Of a DNA stretch of 64,000 nucleotides, positions 1 through 11,595 are shown in pieces. Below the pieces are notes generated by a model. The model did no database searches. It saw nothing but the letters and a program-made list of their open reading frames with translations, and had not been told where the DNA came from. Made by a program: the position numbers and the translations under genes. Source of the DNA: Zygaena filipendulae (taxonomy: Eukaryota > Arthropoda > Insecta > Lepidoptera > Zygaenidae); the NCBI GenBank assembly GCA_907165275.2, contig OU015652.1, forward strand, positions 945,001 through 1,009,000, read 5' to 3'. The first letter of the stretch is position 1. The number at the start of each line of letters is the position of its first letter.

Positions 1-186
1 TCAGTAAGGTACGAACTCGCCAAACCGGAAAAATCCGCCGCAACCATTACTGAAATTGTTTTCAGCGACTGCCATTGTGTTTTGTAACTTTATTTTTTAA
101 TTTAAAACGCAGGCGTCACATTTTATACGAAGAAGGTGAACTATTCTTAAGTTTCTACTTTTTCTTAGTTGTCGTAGGTATCATAT

Positions 187-272
187 AAGCTTTGTTTCAT
201 TGGAATCGGATATCGGGAAAAAAGTTGTATATAAAAACTTTTCATGCGGGTGGAACCGCGGGGCACAGCTAG
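187..272 (+). mobile_element. Helitron-like element, 3' fragment (subfamily B)
   Basis: The end reads ccgcggggcacagCTAG followed by T and a (TAAA)n-like run. The body matches the 3' part of the copies ending at 49876 and 54966. The 5' part is missing or degenerate. Confidence 0.6.
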
Positions 273-417
273 TTAATAAATAAATAAATAAAAACTTTCC
301 AAAATCCTGTTCGAGTTTTCAATTGTCTTCAAATTTTCACGAACCGCTCAAAGATTTGTGTACCATCAAACTTGACATCTGACTTCTGCCTCTGACAGCA
401 CTTCATCTATAGGTGTA

Positions 418-449
418 TACTCAGAAGAATAACTAAGCATATTCTTCTG
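418..449. repeat. Short perfect hairpin
   Basis: An 11-bp stem (tcagaagaata / tattcttctga) encloses an 8-nt loop. The left arm plus loop (ctcagaagaataactaa) recurs at about 62807-62823, and a similar degenerate hairpin lies at about 46374-46400. It is probably the edge of a dispersed repeat. Confidence 0.5.
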
Positions 450-633
450 AGGGTGTATACTAAAAAAATGAATCCCTATTTCCCTTGATCACGGCATCAC
501 GCGTGAACGGCTGGACCAATTTCGCTACTTCTTTTTTCGTTTTGTTTGTGGAAGGAGAAGAAGAATAAAAGAAGTTTGGAGTTCCTGCGGGAATTCCGAA
601 ACTTACGCGGATGAGACCGCGGGGCACAGCTAG
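450..633 (+). mobile_element. Helitron-like element (subfamily C)
   Basis: The 3' end is the hairpin-rich gagaccgcggggcacag then CTAG, followed by T. It shares 'ggctggaccaatttcgc' and 'gaagtttggagttcctgcgg' with the minus-strand copy at 18099-18365. The 5' boundary is uncertain. Confidence 0.6.
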
Positions 634-811
634 TTTAAACATATAAACCAATAAGTACCTTTAAGCTAAATATACGTACAAAGTAATTTTTTACGTGAAT
701 GATCAAATAAGAAAAATTCAGAGACATCAATCTAGCTTAAAATCAAATTGTTGTTTGATAAAGCTTACAATTATTATTAATCTGTTTGTGTATGTTTATT
801 ACAAATCGAAT

Positions 812-924
812 CAAATATTCTTTATTGTTACCATGATAATAAAAATACATAGAAAAATAACTGTGGTAGGCAACAAAGGGCGGCCTTATTGCTAAAAAGC
901 AATTTCTTTCAGGCAACCGTCACT
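812..924 (-). mobile_element. LINE 3' end fragment
   Basis: Read on the minus strand it gives ggttgcctgaaagaaattgc, then gcaataaggccgccctttg, then an AATAAAG end. This is the conserved 3' UTR pattern of many insect non-LTR elements. A sister fragment lies at 28411-28502. No coding sequence remains. Confidence 0.6.
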
Positions 925-1218
925 ATAAATAAGAATAAGAATACTATGGAGTGGGTGGTGCTACAGGTATAACTACTATTTTTACCCAAAGCAAAATAGT
1001 AATAATAAGTTACAATTAAATAAATAAGTGAAGTAAAACACTAAAATACAAATAAGTAGAGTAAACAATAAATAGATAGGTAGATAGACTAACAAAGAAA
1101 TTACATTACGTTATTAAATTGCATTAAAGGATATAATATTGATATGCAAATAAAAATTAATAAAGGCAATTTAACTTAAGGTTAACTGTAATATTATTAC
1201 TTTTATGGTGGTAGTAAC

Positions 1219-1503
1219 CATTTTGTCAGTGGCGTCTCTAGCCCATGTAGCGCCTGTGTGCAACCATTACCCTAGCGCCCCCTAGTAAGCGCGCGGTCAA
1301 AATGGAATGGGTGCAAAGTACAAGACGAACAGCACATCAAGTTAATACAACTTGTCTTTCCCTAATCGATAATAAACTTTATTATTTGAAGATTTTTGAA
1401 GAAGAAATTTCCGTAGCGAGCGGCGCTCGGCGCCCCTTAGGGCCGCTGCGCCCGTGTGCAACGCACACCCTGCACCATAGGTAAAGACGCCTGTGCATTT
1501 TGT
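1219..1503. mobile_element. hAT-type MITE with perfect 8-bp target duplication
   Basis: The 269-bp element (1227-1495) begins CAGTGGCGTCTCTA and ends TAAAGACGCCTGTG, giving 14-bp terminal inverted repeats with two mismatches. It is flanked on both sides by CATTTTGT (1219-1226 and 1496-1503). An 8-bp duplication plus a CAG-starting terminus is diagnostic of hAT transposition. The interior is GC-rich (gcggcgctcggcgcccc) and encodes no transposase, so it is non-autonomous. The 60-codon ORF inside it is chance. Confidence 0.88.
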
Positions 1504-3699
1504 CTCGTTCCCATGAACTCTTAATTAATTGTTAGAGTTCATCCATTTTCACATTTTTAAATAGTTTTTTTCTCTGTATTGTTTAAATTCTTATTATTAT
1601 AGATTTTTAATTATATTGTAGATATTGTTCTTGCGTTTTGTTCGTGTTGTTGTAACTAGAATGGAATTTTCAATACTGGAAACGTTTGTTATAAACATTC
1701 CACTTGCGATGGTGGATTTACGAAACGATTCGCGAAACACGAACTCGTCGGCGACATCAAACGCCCGCATTAGGCGTTTTAATCGCAGCGGCAACACAGA
1801 ACTCGTTTCGTATTCAGCTTGCATACGAATAAGACTCGGATTATGAATTTCGTGTAGTAAGTACGATGTGAAATGGTAAAATGTTAATATCTTTTTATTT
1901 TATAATAATAATTCTTATGTAAATATTACAATAGAAAAAGAGGAGGTAATATAAGTATAGGCTGGATACTGTTGTGAAATCAAGAAATGTCTGATCGAAA
2001 ACTGTAGAGTGAAAACTGAATTTGATTGTACCCACAGAATAGAAAATAACATATAGAAGGGACATCAACTTAGTTTAGTATGAAAACAGATGAAAACCAG
2101 AGTCGCCGGGCGATTTTCGCGCACAAAACTATTTATCACGCACTAAAACATTCATTAACGGTAAAGAAATTAAGGTATTAAACGCTTTATGGTTATGTTT
2201 TCTACTTCGTCGCTGTTTTCAAAATTCACAGTTTTGGGAATAGTGTGGTAAATATAGTTGTGATGGCAGTAAAAGAAGTTTTCGACATGTTAGAGCGTTT
2301 GCTCTAACTTCCCGTGCAACGGTCGCGGTAGCGCGCCTGCCCCGCCTACATGTCCTCTCTAGTTAATTTATTTGCTCTGTGATGGTACCTATAATATTTT
2401 GAACGAGCCCCAATAAATATACCTGGTCGTAACTACACTAATTGTTCTCTTTATTTTAAATCTAAATCTTTCAACTATTCAATACTGAAATCAATTTTTT
2501 AATTTCGCTATACTTACACTATTGAAATTTGTCAAAGAAAAATACGGGTTCCCAACCGTACCTCCGCTCAGCCCAGCGACACTGCCTTTTAGCAAAAGTT
2601 ACTATGAACTTATGCGCGAACTTCCTTACCAACTATGGAATACTTAACCAAATTTCTATGACCGGCGACCGCGTCATACATTGCATTGGTAAGGTGACCC
2701 AAATAAATTAAAAAAAAAAAAAAAAAAAAGGTTGGCACAAAATGCTTTCATGGATCGGTTCAGCGATTAGTATGGAAGTGCCAACTCTTAAAACGTAGTG
2801 ACAGTGCCTCCGCTTTTACAGGAAATATGTATCCAATAACGTATTCTAACAACAAAAGAAAATGCTATCAAAATTTTCAAAATTCGAATTTATTTGGCCG
2901 CAACGAGTGTAAATCGGCACCTTTTTGCTATAACATCGAACTCTGTATACGCATACTTTGTTAATCATAAATTTGATGGTTAGATAAAAAAAATAACTCA
3001 AAATTCTTAAATGATACACTCGAGAGTTGCAACTTGCCCATTCGCTTAAAAACTTCTAAAATACATAGGTAGTTAGTTGGACCTAACCTAACGTTGCGCG
3101 CATCCAAATTACTGCTTTATTTCAAACTTAAATCAAAACATCAAGCCTTGTCGAAATAAAGGAAATAAACAGCCGGCTCTCGTTCGTCTTTCATCCCTTT
3201 TCCGAATATTCATTTACTTGATCCTTTAGAATTTAACTTGTCAAAAGAAAAAAAAAGAAAAAACAAGCGGGAGTTTGGCTGGAAATACTGACAACATAAA
3301 ACAACAGGGCCTTTGGCTGTTTTGGGCGGTTACTTTTGCCGAATTGTATTTCTCTTTTTTCGCTTTCCCCTCAACGGTTCTAATTAAAATTAATCGCGCC
3401 AACGTTTAGAAGTTAATTGTTGCGCGGAACGCCGGGGACATTAGGTTAGTCAGCATTTCGTCTATTTATCAAATAATTCGTTTACACCATTTTTCTACTT
3501 ATAATTGTTTCAAATTGTTTTGTATAATGAAAATTCATTGATGAAAGCTTAACGGTAATGCATCAGTGAAGACTGACTAGTATGGCCGAAATTGATTTAT
3601 GAGTAAATACTGCGTTTGCGCTAAAACTTTCCTGGGCTTTCTAAAGGTAGTTCAAGCGCATAGCCATCTACTTTCAACTAGTGATCGATCGGATTCTGC

Positions 3700-4022
3700 T
3701 GGCTTACTCTTGAAGCAATCGAGTAAGGGGCATACTCTTGACATAATCGTGTTAGGATCAAATCGAACTCGAATCGAAATGAGATAGAAACGGAATCAAA
3801 TTTTGTTACTTTTGAAGCTTTGGGATCGTGTCTCTATCAAATTTATCTGAATATTTCTCGTTTTCAATATAGGAATCGTGTTATTGACTTGTCGGACGTT
3901 TAGAATTAACACGATTCCAAATACGATTTGATTTCGATCTCAAAGGCTAAAATGACATCGAGGTGAAATAAAATCGAAGTCAAATCAAAATCAGCCTCAA
4001 ATAATATTCAAGAGTAAGGCCC
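3700..4022. mobile_element. Candidate MITE with short inverted termini
   Basis: The termini are ggcttactcttgaa (3701-3714) and ttcaagagtaaggcc (about 4007-4021). The interior has a second inverted pair, ggaatcgtgtta / taacacgattcc, and several tcgaa/aatcg repeats. No target duplication could be read, so transposition is inferred from symmetry alone. Confidence 0.45.
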
Positions 4023-4450
4023 CCGTTTCAAGTTTAGAACATCGTTATTGACGTTTAATCTTTTTTTTGGGTCACTAGTAACTTTTTTAATGAGTAGAGA
4101 CTTGAGTTTGCATCATGTCACAGAATGTGATAGACTTTTTGTAGGCATAGGTATCTACTAAGTGCTGGGCTGAGTCCTACTGTATCTGCCCACTAGAGAG
4201 TTTTTATCAGAATTACGATTTTTTTACTAAGCAAAATGTTTTTGATAGAAATTTGGCTAAAGTATATTTTTTGCGCTGTTTTTTTTTTATAACCGTGATC
4301 TTTTAAGTGTACATTGAAATAAATATACGTGTTTCGAGCTGATTTCTCTGGGGTCCGTTCCGAGAAAGTATTGCGGTTTATAGCATCATAAACTATAATT
4401 TCAGGTCACAACTGTACAATGCGGCTACCAAAAAATATATTTACTACGAG

Positions 4451-4745
4451 TACCTACTAAAGCGGTTCCTCGTGATTCCACCCGCGTTCATTTGGGAATT
4501 CCCGCGGAAATTCCGGGATAAAAAGTATCGTATGTCCATTTCTGCACCCCTGATAACTTAGGTGTCTTGCTATTTTTGAAAATTATCATTAAATTTCAAC
4601 CAATTTACACAAATTTCATAAATAATATACCTGTACCTTTCCATGAATTACTGAAAACCGCACTAAAATCCGTTGAGAAGTTTTTGAGATTATCGAGAAC
4701 AAACAGACAGACAGACGCGGCGGAAGACTTTGTTTTATAATATCT
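4451..4745 (-). mobile_element. Degenerate Helitron-like element
   Basis: It carries the family core gaattcccgcggaaattccgggataaaaagta and then, near the right end, acagacagacagacgcggcggaagac and tttataata. The CTAG terminus has decayed (ctaaag). Confidence 0.5.
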
Positions 4746-4811
4746 AACCTCCATTAGCTATAATGGAAGTTACTAATGTGACGCTGACTAAATGTGTGCG
4801 AAAAAAAACCA

Positions 4812-5072
4812 CGGAGGGAAATCAATCAGACCGGAGAGGTTTCGGTCGTCCTTCGTTGCCCGAAGGATATATTGGGGACACAATATCAGTCACCAGCAGG
4901 CATAAAGACCGAGCCCGCGCGGTCTCAATAATGTGCAAACTACGGGAGAGTGTACTGACCAAATATAGAGCCCAACCGAACACCTGTAGCAGAAATACTG
5001 TTGACCAATCTTCGGTGGGGAACTTTTCCATCGCGAATTTTACCGAACGAGCCCCTATTTTTCTCTCAGGGC
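4812..5072. repeat. Dispersed repeat R, copy 1
   Basis: It is a diverged duplicate of 23729-24014. Over the last ~145 bp I count about 16 differences by eye. A 47-codon stretch is open in both copies but has changed at 9 residues, so the protein has diverged at least as fast as the DNA. I therefore do not call it coding. The transposon family was not recognised. Confidence 0.6.
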
Positions 5073-5906
5073 ATAAACAAGAAGTGAAAGTATCACTTCT
5101 ATTGTGTTCCACTTTTTTCTTCTTCTTCTTCTTATTGGCTTTCGCATATAATGTATTTAGCCAGTTTTAAGTAAAATAAGTTAGTTAAATGCACAAATTG
5201 GCGTTTAGCATCGTTGTACGGTTTGAACTTGTAGGCCATGGTACTGAATAAACTACAAGAACTTTCTCGGAGCTCTCGGAGGAAACCGAAGAAATCAGCT
5301 CAAAATGTCATATATCTTCTTGAGCATACGAAAAACCGTCCCTGTGAAAATTATTGTCCAATTAAAGCACCTTATAACACAACAAAATCCACTTTTAATC
5401 ATTTTTTATCGACGTAAATGACCGAACCGCCATCTTTGATTGCCGCCAAAAAACTTTGTGATTTTAAATGATGTTTTTTTTCGGAGTAACGTCTTCTAAT
5501 TTTGAACGATCTAAAATTTTTTTTAATTAACTCACCTAGCATCGGTAAAACAGAAATCCATCGGTCCCACGCCGAGCGGCCACTCCGCCTGCCCGCGCTA
5601 AATCATTTCCGGTGTCCTGCCGTAATGGCGGCCACGCTTCCTGCCCGACCCGGCCGGCTGACCCGGGAATTATACACCCCAACAATTAATTGAGTTGGCG
5701 TCTGGACGTCTTAGATATGACCTTTCGCTACTCCCGCTCTCCTGTGAGATTTATGACAAATATCGAACTGACCGCGTTGACAGGCGCTCGGAACTCCGTT
5801 TTCGCTTTCGGTTAAACAGAAACATAGAATCGTGTCGGAAACCAAATTACAAGTTTAGGATGTTGTGGGTCAGATTGTTTCGTGGACTCGTCTAAGTTAT
5901 AGCAGA

Positions 5907-5933
5907 CATAGTACACATAGTACACATAGTACA
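5907..5933. repeat. Tandem 9-mer, three copies
   Basis: The unit catagtaca is repeated three times without change. Confidence 0.8.
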
Positions 5934-5949
5934 ACAATAATATATTATC

Positions 5950-6118
5950 TGTTACCCACGACCCTTTCACTCGCGTTATAACTTCGATGTTTCGAAATAA
6001 AAGTACCCTGTGTCCTTCTCTGCACCCTTGACACCGTCTATGCAAAATTTCATGATAATCGGCTGAGTAGTTAAGGCGTGAAAGCTCACAAACAAACTCA
6101 CTTTCATATTAATAATTT
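5950..6118 (-). mobile_element. Degenerate Helitron-like element
   Basis: The family signatures present are aaaagtaccctgtgtccttc, tgcaaaatttcatgataatc and gcgtgaaagctcacaaacaa. The terminal hairpin and CTAG are eroded. Confidence 0.5.
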
Positions 6119-6137
6119 AATAGTAAGTATAACTACG

Positions 6138-6343
6138 TCACTACATAGTATAAAACAAAGTCGCTTCCCGCTGTCTGCCTGTCCCTGTGTATGCTTAGAT
6201 CTTTAAAATTACGCAACGGATTTTGATGCGATTTTCACCAATAGATAGAGTGTTTCATGAGGAAGGTTTATATCTATATTTTATCCTGGAATCCCCGCGG
6301 GAACACCGAAATTACCGCGGGTGAAACTGCGGTGGATAGCTAG
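6138..6343 (+). mobile_element. Helitron-like element (subfamily D, 206 bp)
   Basis: It starts TCACTACATAGTATAAAACA. The end is accgcgggtgaaactgcggtggatagCTAG followed by T, with a ccgcgg-type hairpin close to the 3' end. It is essentially the same length as the D copies at 27639-27844 and 35254-35457. There is no ORF. Confidence 0.72.
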
Positions 6344-6580
6344 TTTTGATATAAAAGATCAAAATAAATAAAAAGCTATAGCTAGCTATGAGCGCAACTA
6401 CTCGTAAATAACCAACTCTAGATAACCTCCAGTTAAATTGATTAATAACCTAGTTACTATGATAGCATCGCATGTTATAACTTTCGAACGAGCAAATAAT
6501 GTTTGCGTAATTTGTCGAGTAGCAACTCGCAGTCTCTTATGGGACAAGAGACCGCGTTCATTGCGTCTATCCAATATAGC

Positions 6581-6911
6581 AATGGGGATGTGGACTACTT
6601 TTGAAAATCAAAATACTAATTAGTCCGTCAGTTAGAAAATAAAAAAACCATAGACACGTATTTTTTGCTTTTTCAAATAAATTAAAATATACAGAGATAA
6701 AGCGCATTAAAGTTTAGGGTGAGCGGGTCGTGACGTCACTAACCGCTAAAACCGCCATACAAACTGTCAGAATAGTGACGTCACGCGAAATCTCAACTCA
6801 ATATATCGCCGTTATTTTTTGTTTACGTAAAAAAAGAAAAAATACGTGTCCAATATTTTTTAATAATCTACAAGACTGACTAAAAAATAAAAATTAGTCA
6901 ACATGCCCATT
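6581..6911 (+). mobile_element. CRE-bearing foldback MITE, copy 1
   Basis: This is a 331-bp element with termini aatggggatgtggacta and tagtcaacatgcccatt. The two halves are diverged inverted copies of each other, both containing tagtccgtc and gacacgtattttttgc-like blocks. TGACGTCA occurs at 6731-6738 and 6776-6783. A possible 3-bp duplication (AGC) flanks it. It is non-coding and non-autonomous. Confidence 0.75.
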
Positions 6912-7194
6912 AGCATATTATTCGGTACCTGAAATATGGTTCTCGAATTAATGCTCAAAATGACAATGCTATTTGACCCCGTCTATTTTTATTATATACG
7001 CCTACCTGTGTTTATATTCAATTAATTACTAAATCATTTGTACCCGATATATTGTATTTATAAATATGTCCACAATGTCAGGTTATTATTTAAACAACCA
7101 AGAGAAATTTTATTTCCAACAAGTACCTATACCTAGAGCACGTTATCTAAAATATAGTTCAAATATTTTAGCTAACTTTATATTGCTATAAGTG

Positions 7195-7405
7195 CGCCTG
7201 TAATATTTGAAGAGTTTCCTCGACTTTTCAATGATCCCATCGTCAGATCCTGACTTCTGTACAATGGGACCAACTTGAAAGTAGAAAGAAGAAAGAATTT
7301 TTCAAATCGGTCCAGCTGTCTTCGTGTAATCAATCGCGTAACAAAGACACAAAAAAAAGCAGACGAATTGAGAGCCTCCTCCCTTTTCGGAAGTCGGTTA
7401 AAAAC
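7195..7405 (+). mobile_element. Non-LTR-like repeat tail ending 'gaagtcggttaaaaa'
   Basis: The segments tttttcaaatcggtccagct, acaaagacacaaaaaaaagc, agacgaattgagagcctcct and gaagtcggttaaaaa follow a layout I know from many lepidopteran repeats. A shorter relative is at 56114-56172. The 145-codon minus-strand ORF across 7178-7615 is an accident of this repeat. Confidence 0.5.
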
Positions 7406-7843
7406 GTGGCACGGCCGATCTCTTGCAACTTGTGCCACAATATTAGTAAAGTAAACACGACGAGTCAACTCTCTTATTGTGTCATAAAAGTTAACGGTGC
7501 CGTTTTCAGTGCCATATTGTTTTAAGGGCCAGTTCATTATTATATTATACAGGATGGTTACTATCTGTTGCCTGTGACGGCACTCGGGGAGTGGGAATGG
7601 AACGCGCAGTCTCACCTATATATCGCCGAGTTTAGAGATTTACAATAAAGATGTTGACGGCTACTAAAGTTTATTTTTCTGGTATAATATAGCATTGGGC
7701 TCTTCAGTTTTGTGTGATGGGTTATTGTGGGAGACGTTAAGATGCTGAGTAGTGATTTATTAAAAGATGTATTTATACGTACATACTAAAATAAATAAGG
7801 TATATTTAGGATATTTAAAAAAATTATTATCCTTATCAATTTA

Positions 7844-8038
7844 CTAGCTGTTCCTCGCCTGCGTTAATTTTGTAGTTCCTGCAAACATTCTGAAATAAAA
7901 AGTATCTACCTTTTGTTCTTTTCTATACCCCTGACAGCATGTATGCAAAATTCATGATGATTGGTTCAGTATTTAAAGCGTGAAAGCGTTACAATACAAA
8001 CAAATAAACTCACATTTGCATTTATAATACCTATTAGA
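7844..8038 (-). mobile_element. Helitron-like element
   Basis: On the minus strand it begins TCTAATAGGTATTATAAATG and ends CTAG (7844-7847). The subterminal hairpin is worn (tcctcgcctgcg). Confidence 0.6.
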
Positions 8039-8122
8039 ATTTAACACACAACGTAGGTACAAGCTATAACTACTTGACGGATTCGAATACACCCTGATTA
8101 TGAAAATAGATATTATATTATA

Positions 8123-8363
8123 CTAGCGGTCCCCCGCGATTTCATCCGCGGTAATTTCGGAGTTCCCGCGGAGGTTGCGGGAAAATAGTACTCTATGTCC
8201 TTCTTTGTACCCCGACAGTAGTTTGTGCCGGAGTTCCCGCGGGAATTCCGGGATTAAAACTATCCCCTCTTTTAAGTTGGACCATACTATAAATGGTTAC
8301 AAAATTTTATCAAAATCCGTTCAGTAGTTTCGGAGTCCATCGCGGACATTATGTATATTAAGA
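8123..8363 (-). mobile_element. Helitron-like element (subfamily H)
   Basis: On the minus strand it starts TCTTAATATACATAATGTCC and ends in the ccgcgg hairpin plus CTAG (8123-8126). It shares the unusual block 'cccgcggaggttgcgggaaa' with 47484-47915. Confidence 0.68.
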
Positions 8364-8920
8364 TTATTACATAGAATATTTATTATCCTGGTAAAGGTAT
8401 TATGAAATTAAAGCAGGTACTTCTTCATTCCGCGGGAATCAACTGAATTACAAATCTAATAAATAATAACAATAATTCACACTTACCTATGTATGTACAT
8501 AGAACCAACAAATTCTTTCGGTTTAATTTATTGAGTTTTACACTCAAAAATTACGGCGCGAGTGCCCTTTGTCTAGAATCCGTGCCGAATAACGAGGTAA
8601 TTACAATGACAATGCTAGTGTGGCTGTATGGCTGCGTGCCTGAGCCCACCGGCGATGAATGGGTTAAAAAAAAATATAGTCATTCCAAGTCGTAACAACC
8701 CATTGTTTAATTTATTTGTGCCACGTTTTGCTGGCGGTAATTATGTTTTTGTCTTTGCTGATTATAAATTTTATGTTTGCTTCGTTTTTTTTTTAATTTA
8801 TCCCTCTTTTAAACGTGGATACCAAAATCAGTTTTTTCTATCCACTTTGGTGAATCAAACCCCAGAAAATACACTTGAAAAACTCATTTTCCTACATAAC
8901 ATACTAGCTACTATTACTGA

Positions 8921-9200
8921 CTAGCTGATCCCCTCGGTTTTACCCGCGGTCATTTCGAAAGAAAAGTACTCTACATTCTTTCTTTATCTGTACCCCTGAC
9001 AACGCGTATATGTAAAATTTTATGCAGATTCACCCGCGTTAATTTCGGAGTTTTCGCAGGAATTCCGGAATAAAAAGTACCCTATGTCCTTCTACGTAAC
9101 TCTGAAAACGTGTATGAAAAATTTTATGATGATCCGTTGAGCTGTTGACGCGTACAAGCGTAACAAACAAACAAACTCACTTTCTTAAGTCTATTATAGT
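8921..9200 (-). mobile_element. Helitron-like element, two partial units
   Basis: CTAG is at 8921-8924, then a partial core, then a second core starting near 9030 (cacccgcgttaatttcggag). The right end is gcgtaacaaacaaacaaactc. It ends 273 bp before the host exon at 9474. Confidence 0.6.
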
Positions 9201-9473
9201 ACTATATAAAACTTTTTAATGAAACTCTGTACCTAAACGGTAGTGAAAACTGAATCGAACTTGCGTAAAATAGAACTAAATGGATGCACAGATAGACAAG
9301 AAACTCGACTTTGTTACAATTTATGATAAAATATAAAATTTTTTAAACTCGATAAATTTTAATGACAAAATTCTGCGCGTGGATAATATTAAAATATCTT
9401 AAAGATTAGATTGTTTCTATTAAATAAACTCATCAATTAAAATTCAATGAACAAGAACAATGTCTTGTTTCAG

Positions 9474-9524
9474 AAGCCGATTACACACTGGACGACTCAT
9501 ATTGGAATGAAGAAAGCCCAGTCG
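9474..9524 (+). CDS. Host gene internal exon A (51 nt), probable ADAM-family metalloprotease N-terminus
   Basis: The acceptor is tgtcttgtttcag at 9461-9473 and the donor is GTATGT at 9525. In the supported frame the exon carries two bases of a split codon, then ADYTLDDSYWNEESPV, then one base (G) of the next split codon. That single G joins the two leading bases (GC) of the exon at 47209 to make a Gly codon. The other two frames either hit a stop or give the wrong phase. The peptide is acidic and aromatic, as expected just before a metalloprotease prodomain, but I cannot place it from sequence alone. It is separated from the next visible exon by a 37.7-kb intron full of transposons. Seen: splice sites and phase. 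Inferred: membership in the same gene as the other two exons. Confidence 0.72.
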
Positions 9525-10119
9525 GTATGTCAATGTAGACGTATTTTGCTTCAATATTATTCAGTCGTGAATACGTCAAACCATATTTTAAAAAACGAAT
9601 CCTATTTTTTTTCCTCTTATATAGTTTTGTACTTTTCACTATTCATCCACATCTTTGTACCTACTAGGATAAAAAAAAATATTTTATGTATAAAACGTGT
9701 AATATTCTCAAATTTTATTTAAGTAAATCAGTCGATTACGCATGTTAAAAATATCAACACATACTTTTTTTTCAATTGGTTGTTGTTTTTTTTTTTTTTT
9801 GTAAATTAGGAACTAACACCATCATCATTTTCCATGATTATTTACACCTATACCTTTATCGAATGCCTGTCAGTCATAATACTCACATAGGATTATTGTA
9901 AGTTATCTATCTTAAAAATATTTACTGCTCCAGATACATTATTAACAAAAAAAAAAGTATTTCACAAGACTTATTTTTATGAAACAGGCACAAAAAACGA
10001 TTTTTTGACAAAAATTTGTATGGTTTAATGCCATTGGTTTTGTAGATATGTATTTTAGAGGTTATTTGTGATTCAATTCCGAAAATAAAAAGTGTCGAAC
10101 GCTAGTGAAATCGTACGAT

Positions 10120-10302
10120 TAACTAATATAATAGCAATCCCAAATGCGAATGTGTGTTTTTCTGGTTGTTTGTTGCGCTTACGTCTTAAATATTTAACCG
10201 ATCATCATGAAATTTTGCATACACGTTACTCGGGGTAGTTTATTTTCGTTCCGGAATTCCCGCGGGAACTTTGAAATGTACGCGGGTGAGATCGTGGAGA
10301 TA
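10120..10302 (+). mobile_element. Degenerate Helitron-like element
   Basis: It contains aaccgatcatcatgaaattt, tgcatacacgtt and ccggaattcccgcgggaact. The 3' end gatcgtggagatataat no longer shows CTAG. Confidence 0.5.
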
Positions 10303-10625
10303 TAATATTTTATAACTTAAACTTAAAATAAATTGTTACCATACAAAAAATTGCACACAAAGCGACACATTTCTCGGAGTTTTACCAGGGCAGCATGCAT
10401 GTAGAGCCGCTCTCGTGCCACTTCCGGCGACTTTTCATGTATTTTACGCGGGGTCCGGACGTCCCGGTCATCCGGGTAATAACCATTGCAGCCTTTATTC
10501 TTCTCACATTGTTAATAACTTCACCGTGTCATCTTTTTATACCTACTATGGTGATTATTTTATTTATAATGGGAGCGTGATTTATTGTGAGTCCGTTTTG
10601 ACTATAAGTTTATATGCAACACAAT

Positions 10626-10890
10626 GATCAGGAGGTCGATCGCGCTATTTTATATAACGACATCACCAAAACAAAACCAAACCTCACACGTTTAAACGTA
10701 AAATTTTAAACTAATATTTTATGCATATTTCTTTTCGCGCTGGTTATTTTAAGATAATTATATATATTATTTTCTAAATAAGAGTTGAATCTTCATCTTT
10801 AAAATAATCAGCGCGACAAGAAATATGCATAAAATATCGATTAGTTTTGTTTTGGTAATGTCGTTATAAAATAGCACGATCGGCCTCCAG
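10626..10890. mobile_element. Foldback MITE with long interrupted inverted repeats
   Basis: The left arm starts caggaggtcgatcgcgctat. The right arm, reversed, starts ctggaggccgatcgtgctat. Both continue through ttttatataacgacat-like, caccaaaacaaaac-like and tattttatgcatatttctt blocks. The left arm has about 35 extra bases in its middle. No coding capacity and no target duplication could be assigned. Confidence 0.7.
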
Positions 10891-10931
10891 TTTTGCTTCA
10901 AAAATTAATACCTAACCTTAAATTATCACTA

Positions 10932-11080
10932 TCTATACTAATATATTGTTTGTTTGTAATGGATAAACTAAAAAACTACTTAACCGATTTGAAAAAAAAT
11001 TCACTTGAATGAAGCTACAGTGTCCCAGAGTGACATAAGATACTTTTATCCCGGAATCCCCTCGGAATCTCTGAAATGAA
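10932..11080 (+). mobile_element. Helitron-like element, 3'-truncated
   Basis: It starts A|TCTATACTAATATATTG and runs through atacttttatcccggaatcc. It is cut off where the partial CRE-MITE begins. Confidence 0.55.
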
Positions 11081-11271
11081 CACTTAAGAAACCGTGACGT
11101 CATAGCCCCGTATAAACTGTACCGGATCGTGACGTCACGTGACGTTTCAACCCACCGTATCGCCACGTCGTTAGTTTTCGATTACTTAACAAAGAAAAAA
11201 ATACGTGTTCAATATATTTTCATTAATCTACACGATAGACTAAAAAACGAATATTTACTCAAATAGCCTAT
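11081..11271 (+). mobile_element. CRE-bearing MITE, old 5'-truncated copy
   Basis: This is the most diverged member. It retains TGACGTCA at 11095-11102 and 11130-11137, plus the 3' half (aatacgtgttcaatatattt, taatctacac, gatagactaaaaaacgaata). The 5' arm is missing. Confidence 0.6.
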
Positions 11272-11595
11272 CGTCGTTGAATGCTTCGTTGCGTCTGTTT
11301 ATGAGGGCGCGTGTCAAAGCGTACCCCGTTACCGTTCGGAACTAGTTGGAACCACATCCACTTCCGTCCCATCTCTATTTAGCACGCCAGTAAACACTGG
11401 AACGTGTTTGCTTACAATATTGCTGTATGATTTTACGCGCGGACGAAATTTCGACGCCATTACTTTACATAATGTATTTTGTATTGGAATAATTAAAAAA
11501 TTAGTTTCAGTTGTATAGTGACACGACGAACATGTTTATTTTCTTTTAAATAAAACCCAAGTAACAATTTTGCCGCATCAGTAGGTATAATTTAA

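Larger units (their letters stand above)
1..9473 (+). other. Intron upstream of the first visible host exon (partial)
   Basis: There is no convincing exon before the acceptor AG at 9472-9473. The stretch holds Helitron-like copies, a hAT MITE, a LINE tail and MITEs, listed separately. The intervals 936-1218, 1504-3690 (with poly-A at about 2709-2729), 5080-5940 and 6920-7190 show no feature I can name. A GC-rich patch at about 5560-5690 is not open in a spliceable frame and could be regulatory. Calling this intron is inference from the exon at 9474. Confidence 0.6.

Noticed and set aside
4763..5170. 135-codon ORF with a counterpart at 23865-24122
   Set aside because: The shared part has 9 of 47 residues changed for about 16 base changes, so there is no sign of protein-level conservation; copy 2 is broken upstream.
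7178..7615. 145-codon minus-strand ORF
   Set aside because: It spans a repeat tail ending gaagtcggttaaaaa and has no motif or conserved features.
9447..9722. 91-codon ORF across exon A in frame KPITHWTTH...
   Set aside because: That frame ignores the strong splice donor and does not match the phase of exon B; the alternative frame does.
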